Source of the DNA: Candidatus Aminicenantota bacterium
Lineage (GTDB): Bacteria > Acidobacteriota > Aminicenantia > Aminicenantales > Aminicenantaceae
Length of the DNA: 41,948 nucleotides
Reading direction: 5' to 3'
Assembly (NCBI GenBank): GCA_030603565.1
Contig: JAUVXM010000014.1
Coordinates: 1-41,948, forward strand
In this document: positions 16,938 to 25,243 of the stretch, one piece after another
Layout: the number at the start of each line of letters is the position of its first letter
Position numbering within the stretch: the stretch's first letter is position 1
Position numbers and translations under genes: made by a program
Notes under the pieces: generated by a model
The model's database searches: none
The model's input: only the letters and a program-made list of their open reading frames with translations
Told to the model about the DNA's origin: nothing

Positions 16938-17980
16938 AAAATATTTTAGCGAGTGTTTTCACAGCCCAAAATTTAACTGAAGTATCACGAGAAGGCCTCC
17001 CTTACTGGATCTTCTGGCTGCTTCTTTGTATCATTATCCTCCTGCTGGCTTTTATTTTTCTCAGGGATAAAGATATGAGGCGGAGGTTGGATTCTTTTTT
17101 TTCCGGAATAAAAAAAAATCTAATAAAAATCCGGCTTCATTCCATATTAAAACGGGAAAAAACTAAGCAGGAAAATTTTATCCTAGAAATAGGTCAAAAA
17201 TGCTGGGAAGAAGGCATGGAAATTAGCACAGGGGAAGCTGTCCTCAGTAAACTGACCTCAATGGAAGAAATTCTATCTGCCAAACGATCAGAACAAAAAG
17301 ATAGCGACAAAAAAATCCAGAATTTAAAAAAAAACCTTGAAAAAAGCCAAAAAAAACATGATATCAATCAAGCTCAATTGGAAACCGATAAAAACGCCAT
17401 AAACCAAAGGCTCATAAAGATCAGAGAAAAAGAAAACAAAATTAATTTACAAGTCATCCAACATCAAAAGTCACGTGAAACAACAGTTAAAAAGATAAAT
17501 GATACAAATAATAAAGTCTATGAGATAAAAAATGACAAAGACCTATCTGCTGAGAAAATAAAGGCAGAAAAAGAAGAAAGCACTAAAAAGATCAAATGCT
17601 TAGCAAAGGATATCAAGGATATAGACCAGGCTATTTCTGAACAGATCAAGGAAAAAACAAAACTTGAAAAAGAATCAGAAAAACAAAAGGATAAAAAGAG
17701 CGAATACAACCAGCAAATCAAATCAATAAATGAAAAAAATAAGCATGAGACTAGTATATTCCATAAAGAAATCAAAGAATGGGAAAAAACCAAGCATAAA
17801 GTAAGGGAAAAAATCCTGGAAATCGATAAAAACAAAAAACCGCTTTATCAGAACCTGGGTCGGTTGGTCAATGATAAACGGATCGACCACAAAGAATTAG
17901 CAATATTATATTCCAAGATAGATCGCAGTTATAATCGGGAAAATAACATAAAAAAACAGATTGAAAATATCGATAAATGA
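16934..17980 (+). CDS. Membrane-anchored coiled-coil protein of unknown function
   Basis: A 348-residue protein with one clear transmembrane segment near the N-terminus (about residues 24-42, YWIFWLLLCIIILLLAF) followed by a positively charged stretch. From about residue 115 to 340 it is a long lysine- and glutamate-rich helix with heptad-like spacing, as in KIQNLKKNLEKSQKKHD, typical of a coiled coil. I recognise no catalytic motif. The ATGA overlap with the carboxypeptidase shows co-translation. A structural or spacer role at the membrane is plausible but unproved. Confidence 0.7.
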   Translation: MKNILASVFTAQNLTEVSREGLPYWIFWLLLCIIILLLAFIFLRDKDMRRRLDSFFSGIKKNLIKIRLHSILKREKTKQENFILEIGQKCWEEGMEISTGEAVLSKLTSMEEILSAKRSEQKDSDKKIQNLKKNLEKSQKKHDINQAQLETDKNAINQRLIKIREKENKINLQVIQHQKSRETTVKKINDTNNKVYEIKNDKDLSAEKIKAEKEESTKKIKCLAKDIKDIDQAISEQIKEKTKLEKESEKQKDKKSEYNQQIKSINEKNKHETSIFHKEIKEWEKTKHKVREKILEIDKNKKPLYQNLGRLVNDKRIDHKELAILYSKIDRSYNRENNIKKQIENIDK

Positions 17981-17990
17981 TAACTCTATT

Positions 17991-18039
17991 TAACCCGGAT
18001 TATTCGTGAGTCGACATTTTTTATGAATAGTTCAGGTTA
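17991..18039. repeat. Paired arms of the AACCTGAAYTATTCATAAA family
   Basis: The left arm TAACCCGGATTATTCGTGAG and the right arm, the complement of TAACCTGAACTATTCATAAA, face each other with a very short centre. The copy lies 15 bp upstream of hypF. Confidence 0.6.
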
Positions 18040-18054
18040 GCAGTTTGATTCAGT

Positions 18055-20334
18055 ATGGAAAAATTAAAGGCAATAGAAGCAGTTGTATTCGGGGTTGTAC
18101 AAGGGGTCGGATTCAGGCCATTTATTTACAGAACAGCCCGCAACCTTAAATATTCCGGCTGGGTAAAAAATATAGGTTTCGGAGTGGAAATCCACCTCGA
18201 ATCGGAGACTCCCTGCGATTTTAATAACTTTATCAAAGCCCTCAAACATAACAAACCGCCGCTTGCCCGGATTGAAAAAATCGATATCCGTTCAGCCGAA
18301 TGGTTTGGTTGTAGAGAATTCAATATCAAAAAAACCGGCAAAGGCCGCAGCTTCGTTTTTATATCCCCTGATATATCTCTTTGTGACAACTGCCACAAAG
18401 AGATGACCACCTCAACAGACCGACGCTTCCTCTATCCTTTTATTAACTGCACTGACTGCGGTCCGCGCTATACTATTGTCAACAGCCTTCCCTATGACAG
18501 AGAAAAAACCACTATGGCCGGATTCAAGATGTGCGGCAACTGTCACAGGGAGTATTCCGACCCTATGGACCGCAGATACCATGCCCAACCGATTGCCTGC
18601 CCGGACTGCGGCCCCCAGGTGACTCTGCTTAATGCCCGCACTGGAAAACACATCTCCAGAGGCATAAAAAAAGCCGCTGAACTACTCAAATCAGGCAATA
18701 TACTGGCAGTTAAAGGACTCGGCGGCTTTCACCTCGTCTGCGACCCCTTTAATAAAGAAGTAGTCCAGAAACTACGCAAGATTAAAGCACGCAATTACAA
18801 ACCGCTGGCACTCATGGCCAAGGATATAAAAGCCGTCAAGAATTATGCTTATGTCAGCCCTGAAGAAAAAGAACAACTCTGCTCTCCCCGCCGTCCGATC
18901 GTATTACTCAAGAAAAAAAACGACATTCAGGGAATAGCCCCCGGACTTAATGAACTGGGATTTATGCTGCCTTATACACCTCTTCATTATCTCTTGCTTG
19001 AAGATATCGAACTTTTTGTTGCTACCAGTTCCAATCTGAAAGATTCTCCTATTATGAAAGATGAGAATGAAGGAGTTGGAAAACTTTGTGATTATATCCT
19101 GACTCATAACCGACCTATATCAATGAGGGCTGACGATTCGGTAATGAAGATCTTCAACAGCAGGCCGCTTTTTATCCGCCGTGCCAGAGGATATGTCCCC
19201 TATCCTCAGGCAGTCCCGGAGCAGCTTAAATATTCCGGTCAGATCCTGGCACTAGGCGGAGAATTAAAAGATACTATCTCAGTCTATAAAAACGGTTATG
19301 TAATCACTAGTCAATTCCTGGGCGACCTGGATGAATACCAGAATTTTAAATACTTTCAGGAGGCGATAGCTCACCTATCCCGACTTTTTGATATCAAGCC
19401 GGATGTCGTTGTTTCAGACCTCCACCCTGATTTCCACACCACCAGATATGCTGAAAAGAGCGGAGTGCCTCATTTACAAGTCCAGCACCACTTTGCCCAT
19501 ATACTTGCTCCTATGCTTGAGCATAATATTGCCCGGAAAGAAAAAGTCCTAGGGATCGCCCTGGATGGATTCGGATATGGGAATGATAGTACTGCATGGG
19601 GAGGTGAGTTCCTTCTGGCCGACTACAGCGGATATGAACGCTTCGCACACTTTGAGTATCTACCGCTTCCCGGTGGAGACTTGGCTGCAAAACAACCATG
19701 GAGAATGTCACTTGCCTATCTCTATAATATATTCGGGCGCGATCTTCCTGCGCTTGACGTTTTGATGAAAGTCAGCCCGGATAAAATAAAGGGTGTGATT
19801 GGGATGATAGAACAGAAAGTGTGCTGTCCGCAGTCATCCAGTTGCGGGAGGCTATTTGATGCTGTATCATTTTTAGCCGGCCTGGCTCCAATTGAAGTTG
19901 AGTTTGAAGCTCAGGCACCAATGTTATTGGAATCCTGTGCTGACTCCAGAATAAACCACGGATATGAATTTGAACTTTCCCACAGTTCAGAAAAGGACGG
20001 TTTTAAAGGACCTTATATCGTATCCTTCAGGAAAACCATAAAAGCAATAGTTAGAGATATCGAAAATAAAACGTATGTTTCTGAGCTCTCGGCAAAATTT
20101 CATAATACCCTGGCAGACATTATCGTTGCTGTTGCTTTAAAATGTCGGCAGGAGCATAATACCAATACTGTTGTGCTTGCAGGCGGGGTTTTTCTTAATA
20201 AATTTCTAGTCCAGGCAGCATTCAAGCAGCTTAAAAAACAGGATTTTCACATTCTGCGCCCAGTCCTATATTCCCCAAATGATGAGTCGATCTCCCTTGG
20301 CCAAATTGCTTTTGCTTTGGAGCAAAAGGCTTAA
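18055..20334 (+). CDS. hypF: Carbamoyltransferase HypF (hydrogenase maturation)
   Basis: A 759-residue protein with the full HypF domain order: acylphosphatase-like domain (about 5-92, VVQGVGFRPFIYR), two pairs of zinc-finger cysteines (CDNC with CTDC, and CGNC with CPDC, about 110-185), a YrdC-like ATP domain (about 200-390, VKGLGGFHLVCDP) and a Kae1/TobZ-like carbamoyltransferase domain (about 400-755, QVQHHFAHILAPM and GIALDGFGYGND). HypF uses carbamoyl phosphate and ATP to load HypE, the first step towards the cyanide ligands of [NiFe]-hydrogenase. No hypCDE or hydrogenase genes are in the window, so a hydrogenase should be encoded elsewhere. The ribosome site before 18055 is weak. Confidence 0.96.
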   Translation: MEKLKAIEAVVFGVVQGVGFRPFIYRTARNLKYSGWVKNIGFGVEIHLESETPCDFNNFIKALKHNKPPLARIEKIDIRSAEWFGCREFNIKKTGKGRSFVFISPDISLCDNCHKEMTTSTDRRFLYPFINCTDCGPRYTIVNSLPYDREKTTMAGFKMCGNCHREYSDPMDRRYHAQPIACPDCGPQVTLLNARTGKHISRGIKKAAELLKSGNILAVKGLGGFHLVCDPFNKEVVQKLRKIKARNYKPLALMAKDIKAVKNYAYVSPEEKEQLCSPRRPIVLLKKKNDIQGIAPGLNELGFMLPYTPLHYLLLEDIELFVATSSNLKDSPIMKDENEGVGKLCDYILTHNRPISMRADDSVMKIFNSRPLFIRRARGYVPYPQAVPEQLKYSGQILALGGELKDTISVYKNGYVITSQFLGDLDEYQNFKYFQEAIAHLSRLFDIKPDVVVSDLHPDFHTTRYAEKSGVPHLQVQHHFAHILAPMLEHNIARKEKVLGIALDGFGYGNDSTAWGGEFLLADYSGYERFAHFEYLPLPGGDLAAKQPWRMSLAYLYNIFGRDLPALDVLMKVSPDKIKGVIGMIEQKVCCPQSSSCGRLFDAVSFLAGLAPIEVEFEAQAPMLLESCADSRINHGYEFELSHSSEKDGFKGPYIVSFRKTIKAIVRDIENKTYVSELSAKFHNTLADIIVAVALKCRQEHNTNTVVLAGGVFLNKFLVQAAFKQLKKQDFHILRPVLYSPNDESISLGQIAFALEQKA

Positions 20335-20404
20335 CCCCGCCGCGCCTACCATCTACGGCAAACTCGACTCGTGAATTACTTAAGTCAAACAAAAAAACAG
20401 GGCG

Positions 20405-21250
20405 CTAATACTTTTCAAGACGTATCTTTATTCCCCCCAAAAAAGAAATTATAACATTTATAAGAACAGCATTTATCAACCCTAATATTCCAAGACAAAC
20501 AAAACCTGCCGCCCCTCCGAACAAGCCAAAAACAATCCCGCCTGGAAGCTGACCATGGATAGATTGTAAGAAATTCGGCAGATTTTCTACCACTTCCGGA
20601 AACATACTTGAGATGCCGGTAAAGACACCCCCAATAATTCCGAAAACCAATCCAGCAATTCCAAAAAAGAACATTAAAGAACTCGGGTTCACAAAACGCA
20701 GAATAAAATTTGAGCCGCCGTCATCTGCTAATGCCTCTTCTTCCGCCTTTATCTCTGAATCCAAGTTGACAAACTTATTCCATGTTGAATTTTCAGCTTC
20801 AGTCTTCAGACCCTCTTTTTTTGCCCCTATGTTGAAATCATCCTGTTTCTTAGGAGTTGGGTCCGCATTCAATTCCTCTTTACACTCAGGACAAAACTGA
20901 GTAGGTGAATTCAATTTGCAGCCGCATTTCGGGCAGGAGTACTCTCCTCCACCCAGATTCCCCCCGCAGTAATCGCATATATCATTCTCAAGTTCATTCT
21001 CATATCCGCAATAAATACAAATAGCTTTCCCCTCTTGCAAAGAAGGCGGCTGTGATTCGACCCATTTTTTTCCATCATAATAGTACCACTTTCCTGTCCG
21101 CGCCCCGATGGTCCAGCATTTTCCCTTCTTATCATCCACTCTCAGCTTTTTTAATTTGTCTTTAAACTCGCGGTCAGATATTATTCCTTTGGTAAATTTT
21201 CTTTTTAAGCTCTTGAATTCGCTTTCGACTTGTCTGAATATATTAGGCAT
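20405..21250 (-). CDS. Double zinc-ribbon membrane protein of unknown function
   Basis: A 281-residue protein. The first 40 residues form a charged SHOCT-like helical region, followed by a short GKWYYYDGKKWVES segment. Four CxxC knuckles (CIYC, CDYC, CPKC, CPEC) at about 78-125 make two zinc ribbons. After a low-complexity linker, two or three hydrophobic segments at about 190-275 (such as LMFFFGIAGLVFGIIGG) place the C-terminus in the membrane. I recognise no enzymatic motif. The zinc ribbons would face the cytoplasm and could bind nucleic acid or a protein. The start sits 9 bases after a near-consensus -10 box, suggesting a leaderless mRNA. It converges with hypF. Confidence 0.75.
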   Translation of the reverse strand: MPNIFRQVESEFKSLKRKFTKGIISDREFKDKLKKLRVDDKKGKCWTIGARTGKWYYYDGKKWVESQPPSLQEGKAICIYCGYENELENDICDYCGGNLGGGEYSCPKCGCKLNSPTQFCPECKEELNADPTPKKQDDFNIGAKKEGLKTEAENSTWNKFVNLDSEIKAEEEALADDGGSNFILRFVNPSSLMFFFGIAGLVFGIIGGVFTGISSMFPEVVENLPNFLQSIHGQLPGGIVFGLFGGAAGFVCLGILGLINAVLINVIISFLGGIKIRLEKY

Positions 21251-21259
21251 TAGATACTT

Positions 21260-21288
21260 ATTATATGATAGAAAATATCAATTCACAA
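21260..21288 (-). promoter_or_regulatory. Promoter of the zinc-ribbon gene, apparently leaderless
   Basis: On the minus strand, TTGTGA (21283-21288), a 17-base spacer and a perfect TATAAT (21260-21265) lie directly before the ATG at 21250, with only 9 bases between the -10 box and the start codon. No Shine-Dalgarno sequence fits between them. Confidence 0.55.
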
Positions 21289-21323
21289 GACAGCAAAATC
21301 ATCATTATTTTTTTCACAAAAAC

Positions 21324-21343
21324 TGTGGAAAAATTGTGGATAA
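21324..21343. promoter_or_regulatory. Two adjacent DnaA-box-like 9-mers
   Basis: TGTGGAAAA (21324-21332) and TGTGGATAA (21335-21343) are in the same orientation, two bases apart. The second equals the consensus DnaA box TTATCCACA on the other strand. They lie in AT-rich DNA upstream of the zinc-ribbon gene. Confidence 0.4.
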
Positions 21344-21470
21344 ACACCATCATACTTAACTCTATTTGCAGAAAATTCTGGGACATGCAGCATTTTGCAC
21401 ACTATTTGGTCACTATCTATATCTCTTTTGTTTTCAATAACTTACAGGAAGGTGTTGAAAATAAAGAAAT

Positions 21471-21498
21471 TGCATTTATTATGAATAGTCCAGGTTAG
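21471..21498. repeat. AACCTGAAYTATTCATAAA-family repeat arm
   Basis: The inverse arm, ending ATGAATAGTCCAGGTTAG, includes the stop codon of the M50 protease gene. Confidence 0.55.
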
Positions 21499-22466
21499 AT
21501 AAATTGCCCTATTATTTCAAACAAATTATACCCATGAATCGGCTTAGGAATGAACGAAACGATAAAAATAATAATGATTGCAATCCCCAGGATTTTTCTA
21601 CCTTGAGACATTTGACTCCCCTCATCTAAGACAGGAGGATGTTTAAACCCTAAAAAACTGATCAGAATAGCCCAAACAAACCAGCCGACCCAGAAGAATA
21701 TTCCCATAACTATAAATGTTACCAATATCCAAGGAGCAAGTTTTCGGGACCTTGGGCCTAAAAAAGCATACAGAATATGTCCGCCATCTAGTTGGCCTAT
21801 CGGGAAAAGATTAAGGGCCGTGACTAAGACTCCAACCCACCCCGCAAAGGCAATCGGATGGACGACAATATCATAACCGGCAGGGATATCTCTTAGAAAG
21901 AGAGCCACCGCCTGCTTCACGAGCAGGGAATCTCCAAAAAGAATACTTCCCTCTCGTGGAAGCGCAGGAACGATTTTAGAAAGAGATATTCCATAAAAAA
22001 TCGCTGGAAGAGCAAGTACAAATCCGGCCAGCGGCCCGGCTGCTCCAATATCAAAAAGCTGATGTTTGCGGGTTATTGGAGATTTAATTTTAATAAATGC
22101 CCCCATAGTGCCAATCAAAGTGGGAGCAGGAATGAAAAACGGAAGGGTAGCATCAATACGATAATAACGGCATGTGAGGTAATGACCCATTTCGTGGGCA
22201 AGTAAAATAGCTATCAATACTGCTGCATAGATAAGGCTGAGGGAAATGACCTCAGGGTCTAGGTAAATCATGGGACTAATAGCTAACTCCTCTCCTCTGC
22301 TTATCGATTCTGCGTACAAATAACTCAAACTCCAGGAGATACCAACGAAAAATGCGGAAAAAACGGTTGCAGCAAAAAGCAGGATATTCAACCAGGTTCT
22401 TTTTGTGTCAAAAAAAGACCTTTTTACAGCAACCTGGTTGGAAAAATCATTGAATTTATTTTGCAT
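21495..22466 (-). CDS. Site-2 protease family membrane metalloprotease (M50)
   Basis: A 323-residue polytopic membrane protein. The zinc-binding HExxH appears as LLAHEMGHYLTCR inside a membrane segment, and the third ligand lies in LFPIGQLDGGHILYA, the classic M50 NPxxxLDGG-type motif. About six hydrophobic segments are visible. Family members cut transmembrane segments of anti-sigma factors or other membrane proteins. No PDZ domain is seen, so it is of the short type. No anti-sigma factor is adjacent and the substrate is unknown. The ATG has no Shine-Dalgarno sequence and begins 12 bases beyond the U-tract of the terminator that ends the ferredoxin gene. Confidence 0.9.
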   Translation of the reverse strand: MQNKFNDFSNQVAVKRSFFDTKRTWLNILLFAATVFSAFFVGISWSLSYLYAESISRGEELAISPMIYLDPEVISLSLIYAAVLIAILLAHEMGHYLTCRYYRIDATLPFFIPAPTLIGTMGAFIKIKSPITRKHQLFDIGAAGPLAGFVLALPAIFYGISLSKIVPALPREGSILFGDSLLVKQAVALFLRDIPAGYDIVVHPIAFAGWVGVLVTALNLFPIGQLDGGHILYAFLGPRSRKLAPWILVTFIVMGIFFWVGWFVWAILISFLGFKHPPVLDEGSQMSQGRKILGIAIIIIFIVSFIPKPIHGYNLFEIIGQFI

Positions 22467-22478
22467 TAAAATATATAC

Positions 22479-22513
22479 AAAAAAAAATAGGAGTGACTTC
22501 CATCACTCCTATT
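22479..22513 (-). terminator. Rho-independent terminator downstream of the ferredoxin gene
   Basis: On the minus strand an 11-bp stem AATAGGAGTGA/TCACTCCTATT with a 6-base loop is followed by nine T residues. It lies between the ferredoxin stop and the M50 protease start. Confidence 0.85.
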
Positions 22514-22546
22514 AATACCTAAAGTTAAAAAACCTTACAGTTTTTA

Positions 22547-22753
22547 TTAGGATTTTGGATGATCCGGATCAGGAACACATGCATCAGTTGGACAAACAGC
22601 AGCACACTGCGGTTCATCATAATGTCCTTCACACTCTACGCATTTACTGGGATCGATCTCATAAATCTCCTCTCCGGCCGTAATCGCTTCGACTGGACAT
22701 TCAGGCTCACAAGCTCCGCAATTGATGCATTCTTCATTAATTAAAAAGGCCAT
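22547..22753 (-). CDS. 2[4Fe-4S] ferredoxin
   Basis: A 68-residue ferredoxin. The first cluster motif is [12 protein letters not shown]. The second is [18 protein letters not shown], with extra residues between the second and third cysteines, as in Allochromatium-type (Alvin) ferredoxins, whose clusters have unusually low potentials. The strong site AGGAGGAATGA precedes the ATG. It should be a soluble electron carrier, a possible partner of the oxidoreductase encoded at 10-12.6 kb. It is a single gene with its own terminator. Confidence 0.93.
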   Translation of the reverse strand: MAFLINEECINCGACEPECPVEAITAGEEIYEIDPSKCVECEGHYDEPQCAAVCPTDACVPDPDHPKS

Positions 22754-22829
22754 TTCATTCCTCCTACTATTAACTGCCTAAAATTAACAGTTTATTATAA
22801 TCGATTATATTAATTTTTCAAGAGAAGAT

Positions 22830-23486
22830 CTATTTTTTATCCTCAAGCTTTTGAACTGCTTGGGTAGCTTCATAGCCGTAGTAGGTCTGAGGGAAATCAT
22901 CTTTTATTATATTATAGATCATAAGTGCCTGTTCTATTTCCCCTTTCTCCTCATAGATCTCAGCCATATTAAACATCACTGCATCCAGCGCATAATCTGC
23001 AGGATCTTCTTCTTCTATTTTTTGATATATCTCAAGAGCTTTGTCATATTCTTTCTTCATAGAATGAATCTGAGCTTTTAGGTGCTGCCCTTGATAATAA
23101 ATGATATCTTTTCTGCTCTCAGGGATCTTCTCAAGAAATGCCATAGCCTTATCAAAATCACTCTTCTCTATGGAAAATACGGCTGCATTAATATATGCTA
23201 AACGAGTAAATTTACCCGTTCCACCCAGTTCCTCCAGTTCAGCAAGTTTCTCCGGATTGTCCTGTAATTCCTCAGTCACATGGATAATATTGCCGAGGAT
23301 CAGGCTTTCCTTTTTAATATTTTTTGATTGGATATATTTAATTCCCAAAAATATCAGAAAAATTACTAGCAGGCCGGCAATCCCGTATAAAAATTGTTTA
23401 GCATGAGTTTGAATAAAATGGATTGATTTTTTAACAATTGTAATAAATTCATCGCCTTTTAAACGTTTTTTGAACTTTTTCTTCAT
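22830..23486 (-). CDS. Membrane-anchored TPR protein (YfgM-like)
   Basis: A 218-residue protein with a basic N-terminus, one transmembrane segment (about 34-51, LYGIAGLLVIFLIFLGI), then tetratricopeptide-like repeats from about residue 90. Typical units are DKAMAFLEKIPES, YDKALEIYQKIEEED and EQALMIYNIIKDDFP. The layout resembles YfgM, an inner-membrane protein with a periplasmic TPR domain that assists SecYEG. The resemblance is general, not decisive. It is unlinked to the sec genes at 38-41 kb. Confidence 0.7.
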   Translation of the reverse strand: MKKKFKKRLKGDEFITIVKKSIHFIQTHAKQFLYGIAGLLVIFLIFLGIKYIQSKNIKKESLILGNIIHVTEELQDNPEKLAELEELGGTGKFTRLAYINAAVFSIEKSDFDKAMAFLEKIPESRKDIIYYQGQHLKAQIHSMKKEYDKALEIYQKIEEEDPADYALDAVMFNMAEIYEEKGEIEQALMIYNIIKDDFPQTYYGYEATQAVQKLEDKK

Positions 23487-23494
23487 CAGAAACT

Positions 23495-23527
23495 CCTAAC
23501 CTGAACTATTCATAAAAAATGTCAATA
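23495..23527. repeat. AACCTGAAYTATTCATAAA-family repeat arm
   Basis: CTAACCTGAACTATTCATAA followed by AAAATG lies in the leader of the TPR gene. It is nearly identical to the right arm of the 17991-18039 copy. Confidence 0.6.
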
Positions 23528-23580
23528 TGTATGAGCCTTTTTTTTAACATAAAGCAAAAAAAAGAGCAACTACAGAGGAG

Positions 23581-23658
23581 TGGTACGCCTGGCCGGACTC
23601 GAACCGGCGACACATGGATTAGGAATCCATTGCTCTGTCCATACTGAGCTACAGGCGT
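23581..23658 (-). tRNA. tRNA-Arg(CCT)
   Basis: On the minus strand the acceptor ACGCCTG pairs with CAGGCGT, followed by discriminator A and an encoded CCA. The D-stem is GCTC/GAGC. The anticodon stem ATGGA/TCCAT encloses TTCCTAA with anticodon CCT. The T arm contains GGTTCGAGTCC. All arms are complete, so the gene looks functional and reads the AGG arginine codon. Confidence 0.95.
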
Positions 23659-23727
23659 ACTTTATTATGCGGCGAGTTTCTCGGCTGTAGTTTAGCAGAG
23701 AAAGCCGGTTAAACGCAATAGCAGGAA

Positions 23728-23783
23728 GAAATGGGGACAGGGTACTTTTTTTGCTTTGAAAAAAAGTACCCTGTCCCCATTTC
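23728..23783. repeat. Perfect palindrome of the GGGGACAGGGTAC family
   Basis: Two perfect 25-base arms (GAAATGGGGACAGGGTAC plus a T-run, and its complement) flank the loop GCTTTG. It lies 2 bp beyond the stop codon of the channel gene and would form a strong hairpin in its transcript. Confidence 0.9.
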
Positions 23784-23785
23784 TC

Positions 23786-25243
23786 CTACCTGGAAATTAG
23801 GCTTTTTAGGCGGGCAAGGATGGATTTTTTACTAACGCTCTCTTCTACATCCCGGGCGGAAAGCTCTTTTATTTTCTTTAAAAACTTCTGGTTTTTCTTA
23901 TTCCTCCTGCTTACAAGGTCAGCCATCACCTCCGCCAGAGCCGGATTACGTTCCAGAAGGTGGGCAAAATCAACAGCATTTATTTCCAGCAGTTCAGAGT
24001 CGACATCAATAATCCCAGTCGCTGTCCTGGGCATACCTGTAAACAGTGACATCTCACCAAAAAGCAGGTATGGCTCCACCTTAAAATTCGAAGAATATTT
24101 TTTTCCTTTTTCCTCGTAGATTATCTCTCCGTTTATCCTGCCGCTTATAACAATATAGCAGCTTTCGCCCTTTTCTCCCTGCCGGCAAACTACTTCTCCA
24201 GGCGCAAATCGAAGGCAGCGCACAGTCCGAGCCAGCTCGCCCACTTCTTCTTCTGCAACCAACAGCTCCCCTTCTTTTTCCCCTTCCTGATAGCGGAGGA
24301 AATTCGAGTTTAACAGACTGTGAAAGAGCCTTTTCTGTTTGGCTGCTATTTCGGGTATTCCTTGTTTAGCCTTGATTGACCCGACAACGTCCTTCATCTT
24401 ATCACTGAGAGGAACAGGTATTTCGAGATTGCGGCGTTTAAACTGGAACCATATATTTCTTCCTACATCCGCCATGATCTGATGCTTCCGGACAAAGTCA
24501 CTTATCCAAAATTTCACCCTGTATGTAGTTCCCAAGTCTCCATGCTCCAGCAAATGGGCTTCAGGAGCTGGGCGTTCAAGCACTGAGGGAACATCAGCCG
24601 CAGCCTCACACAGGGCCGCAAACACCTCTGTCGGGGCAGAATTATAACCAGCCTTAACCGAAATAGTAAGGGCGGTTTTTTTGTTTGGATAAGAAAAATT
24701 AGTGATCTTCTCAGATGCCATAGTATTGTTGGGAATAACCACAATATTGGAATCTCGATTGAGGATCCTCGTCTCCCGCCAGTTAGTGTCTATCACAACT
24801 CCCTCTTCTGAAGCAACTTCGACCCAATCACCTTTTCCAAACGACTTGGTAAAATGCAGAGACAGGCCGGAGAGGAGATTGCTCAGCACTCCTTGTAAAG
24901 CCAGCCCGATGATCATGGTAAGGAGCGCTGAGGTAGCCAGAAAAGGAGTTATATTGATACTAAGAACCCCTTTTAATATAATAAACAAGGCGGACAGATA
25001 GAGGATAGCCATAGTGATCGTATGCAAGACTCTTGGCATGGGGAACTGGACTTTACGCCTGGCATACCAGACATGGAGCAAAGCATCACCCAGGCGGATG
25101 ACAAAAACAGCAAGGAAAAACCAGAAAGCCGCATTCAGGTATGGATATATTTTTTCTCCTGTAAACAGCACTTCCCGTACTGAATTGATCTTTAGTCCCA
25201 AGGTAATGAGAAGAAAAACCATTGGAAAAAATAAACGTTTCAT
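23786..25243 (-). CDS. MscS-type mechanosensitive channel with C-terminal cyclic-nucleotide-binding domain
   Basis: A 485-residue protein. The N-terminal part has about four hydrophobic helices, the last being the pore-like stretch LTMIIGLALQGVLSNLLSG. The MscS beta domain follows, with GDWVEVASEEGVV and VVIPNNTMASEKITNFS. From about residue 330 to 460 lies a cNMP-binding fold with FAPGEVVCRQGEKGESCYIV and the phosphate-binding cassette FGEMSLFTGMPRTATG, including the Glu and Arg that hold the cyclic phosphate. Channels of this kind are known as cyclic-nucleotide-gated MscS relatives. It is translationally coupled to an MBL hydrolase, itself coupled to an adenylate cyclase, so cAMP gating is likely. 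Confidence 0.92.
   Translation of the reverse strand: MKRLFFPMVFLLITLGLKINSVREVLFTGEKIYPYLNAAFWFFLAVFVIRLGDALLHVWYARRKVQFPMPRVLHTITMAILYLSALFIILKGVLSINITPFLATSALLTMIIGLALQGVLSNLLSGLSLHFTKSFGKGDWVEVASEEGVVIDTNWRETRILNRDSNIVVIPNNTMASEKITNFSYPNKKTALTISVKAGYNSAPTEVFAALCEAAADVPSVLERPAPEAHLLEHGDLGTTYRVKFWISDFVRKHQIMADVGRNIWFQFKRRNLEIPVPLSDKMKDVVGSIKAKQGIPEIAAKQKRLFHSLLNSNFLRYQEGEKEGELLVAEEEVGELARTVRCLRFAPGEVVCRQGEKGESCYIVISGRINGEIIYEEKGKKYSSNFKVEPYLLFGEMSLFTGMPRTATGIIDVDSELLEINAVDFAHLLERNPALAEVMADLVSRRNKKNQKFLKKIKELSARDVEESVSKKSILARLKSLISR

Noticed and set aside
20361-20380. Further copy of the AACCTG repeat arm (GTGAATTACTT)
   Set aside because: Only a short part matches and the AACCTG portion is missing, so it may be chance.
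21251-21494. Chromosomal replication origin
   Set aside because: Only two DnaA-like boxes are present and no dnaA, dnaN, gyrB or rpmH lies nearby. That is too little for an origin call.
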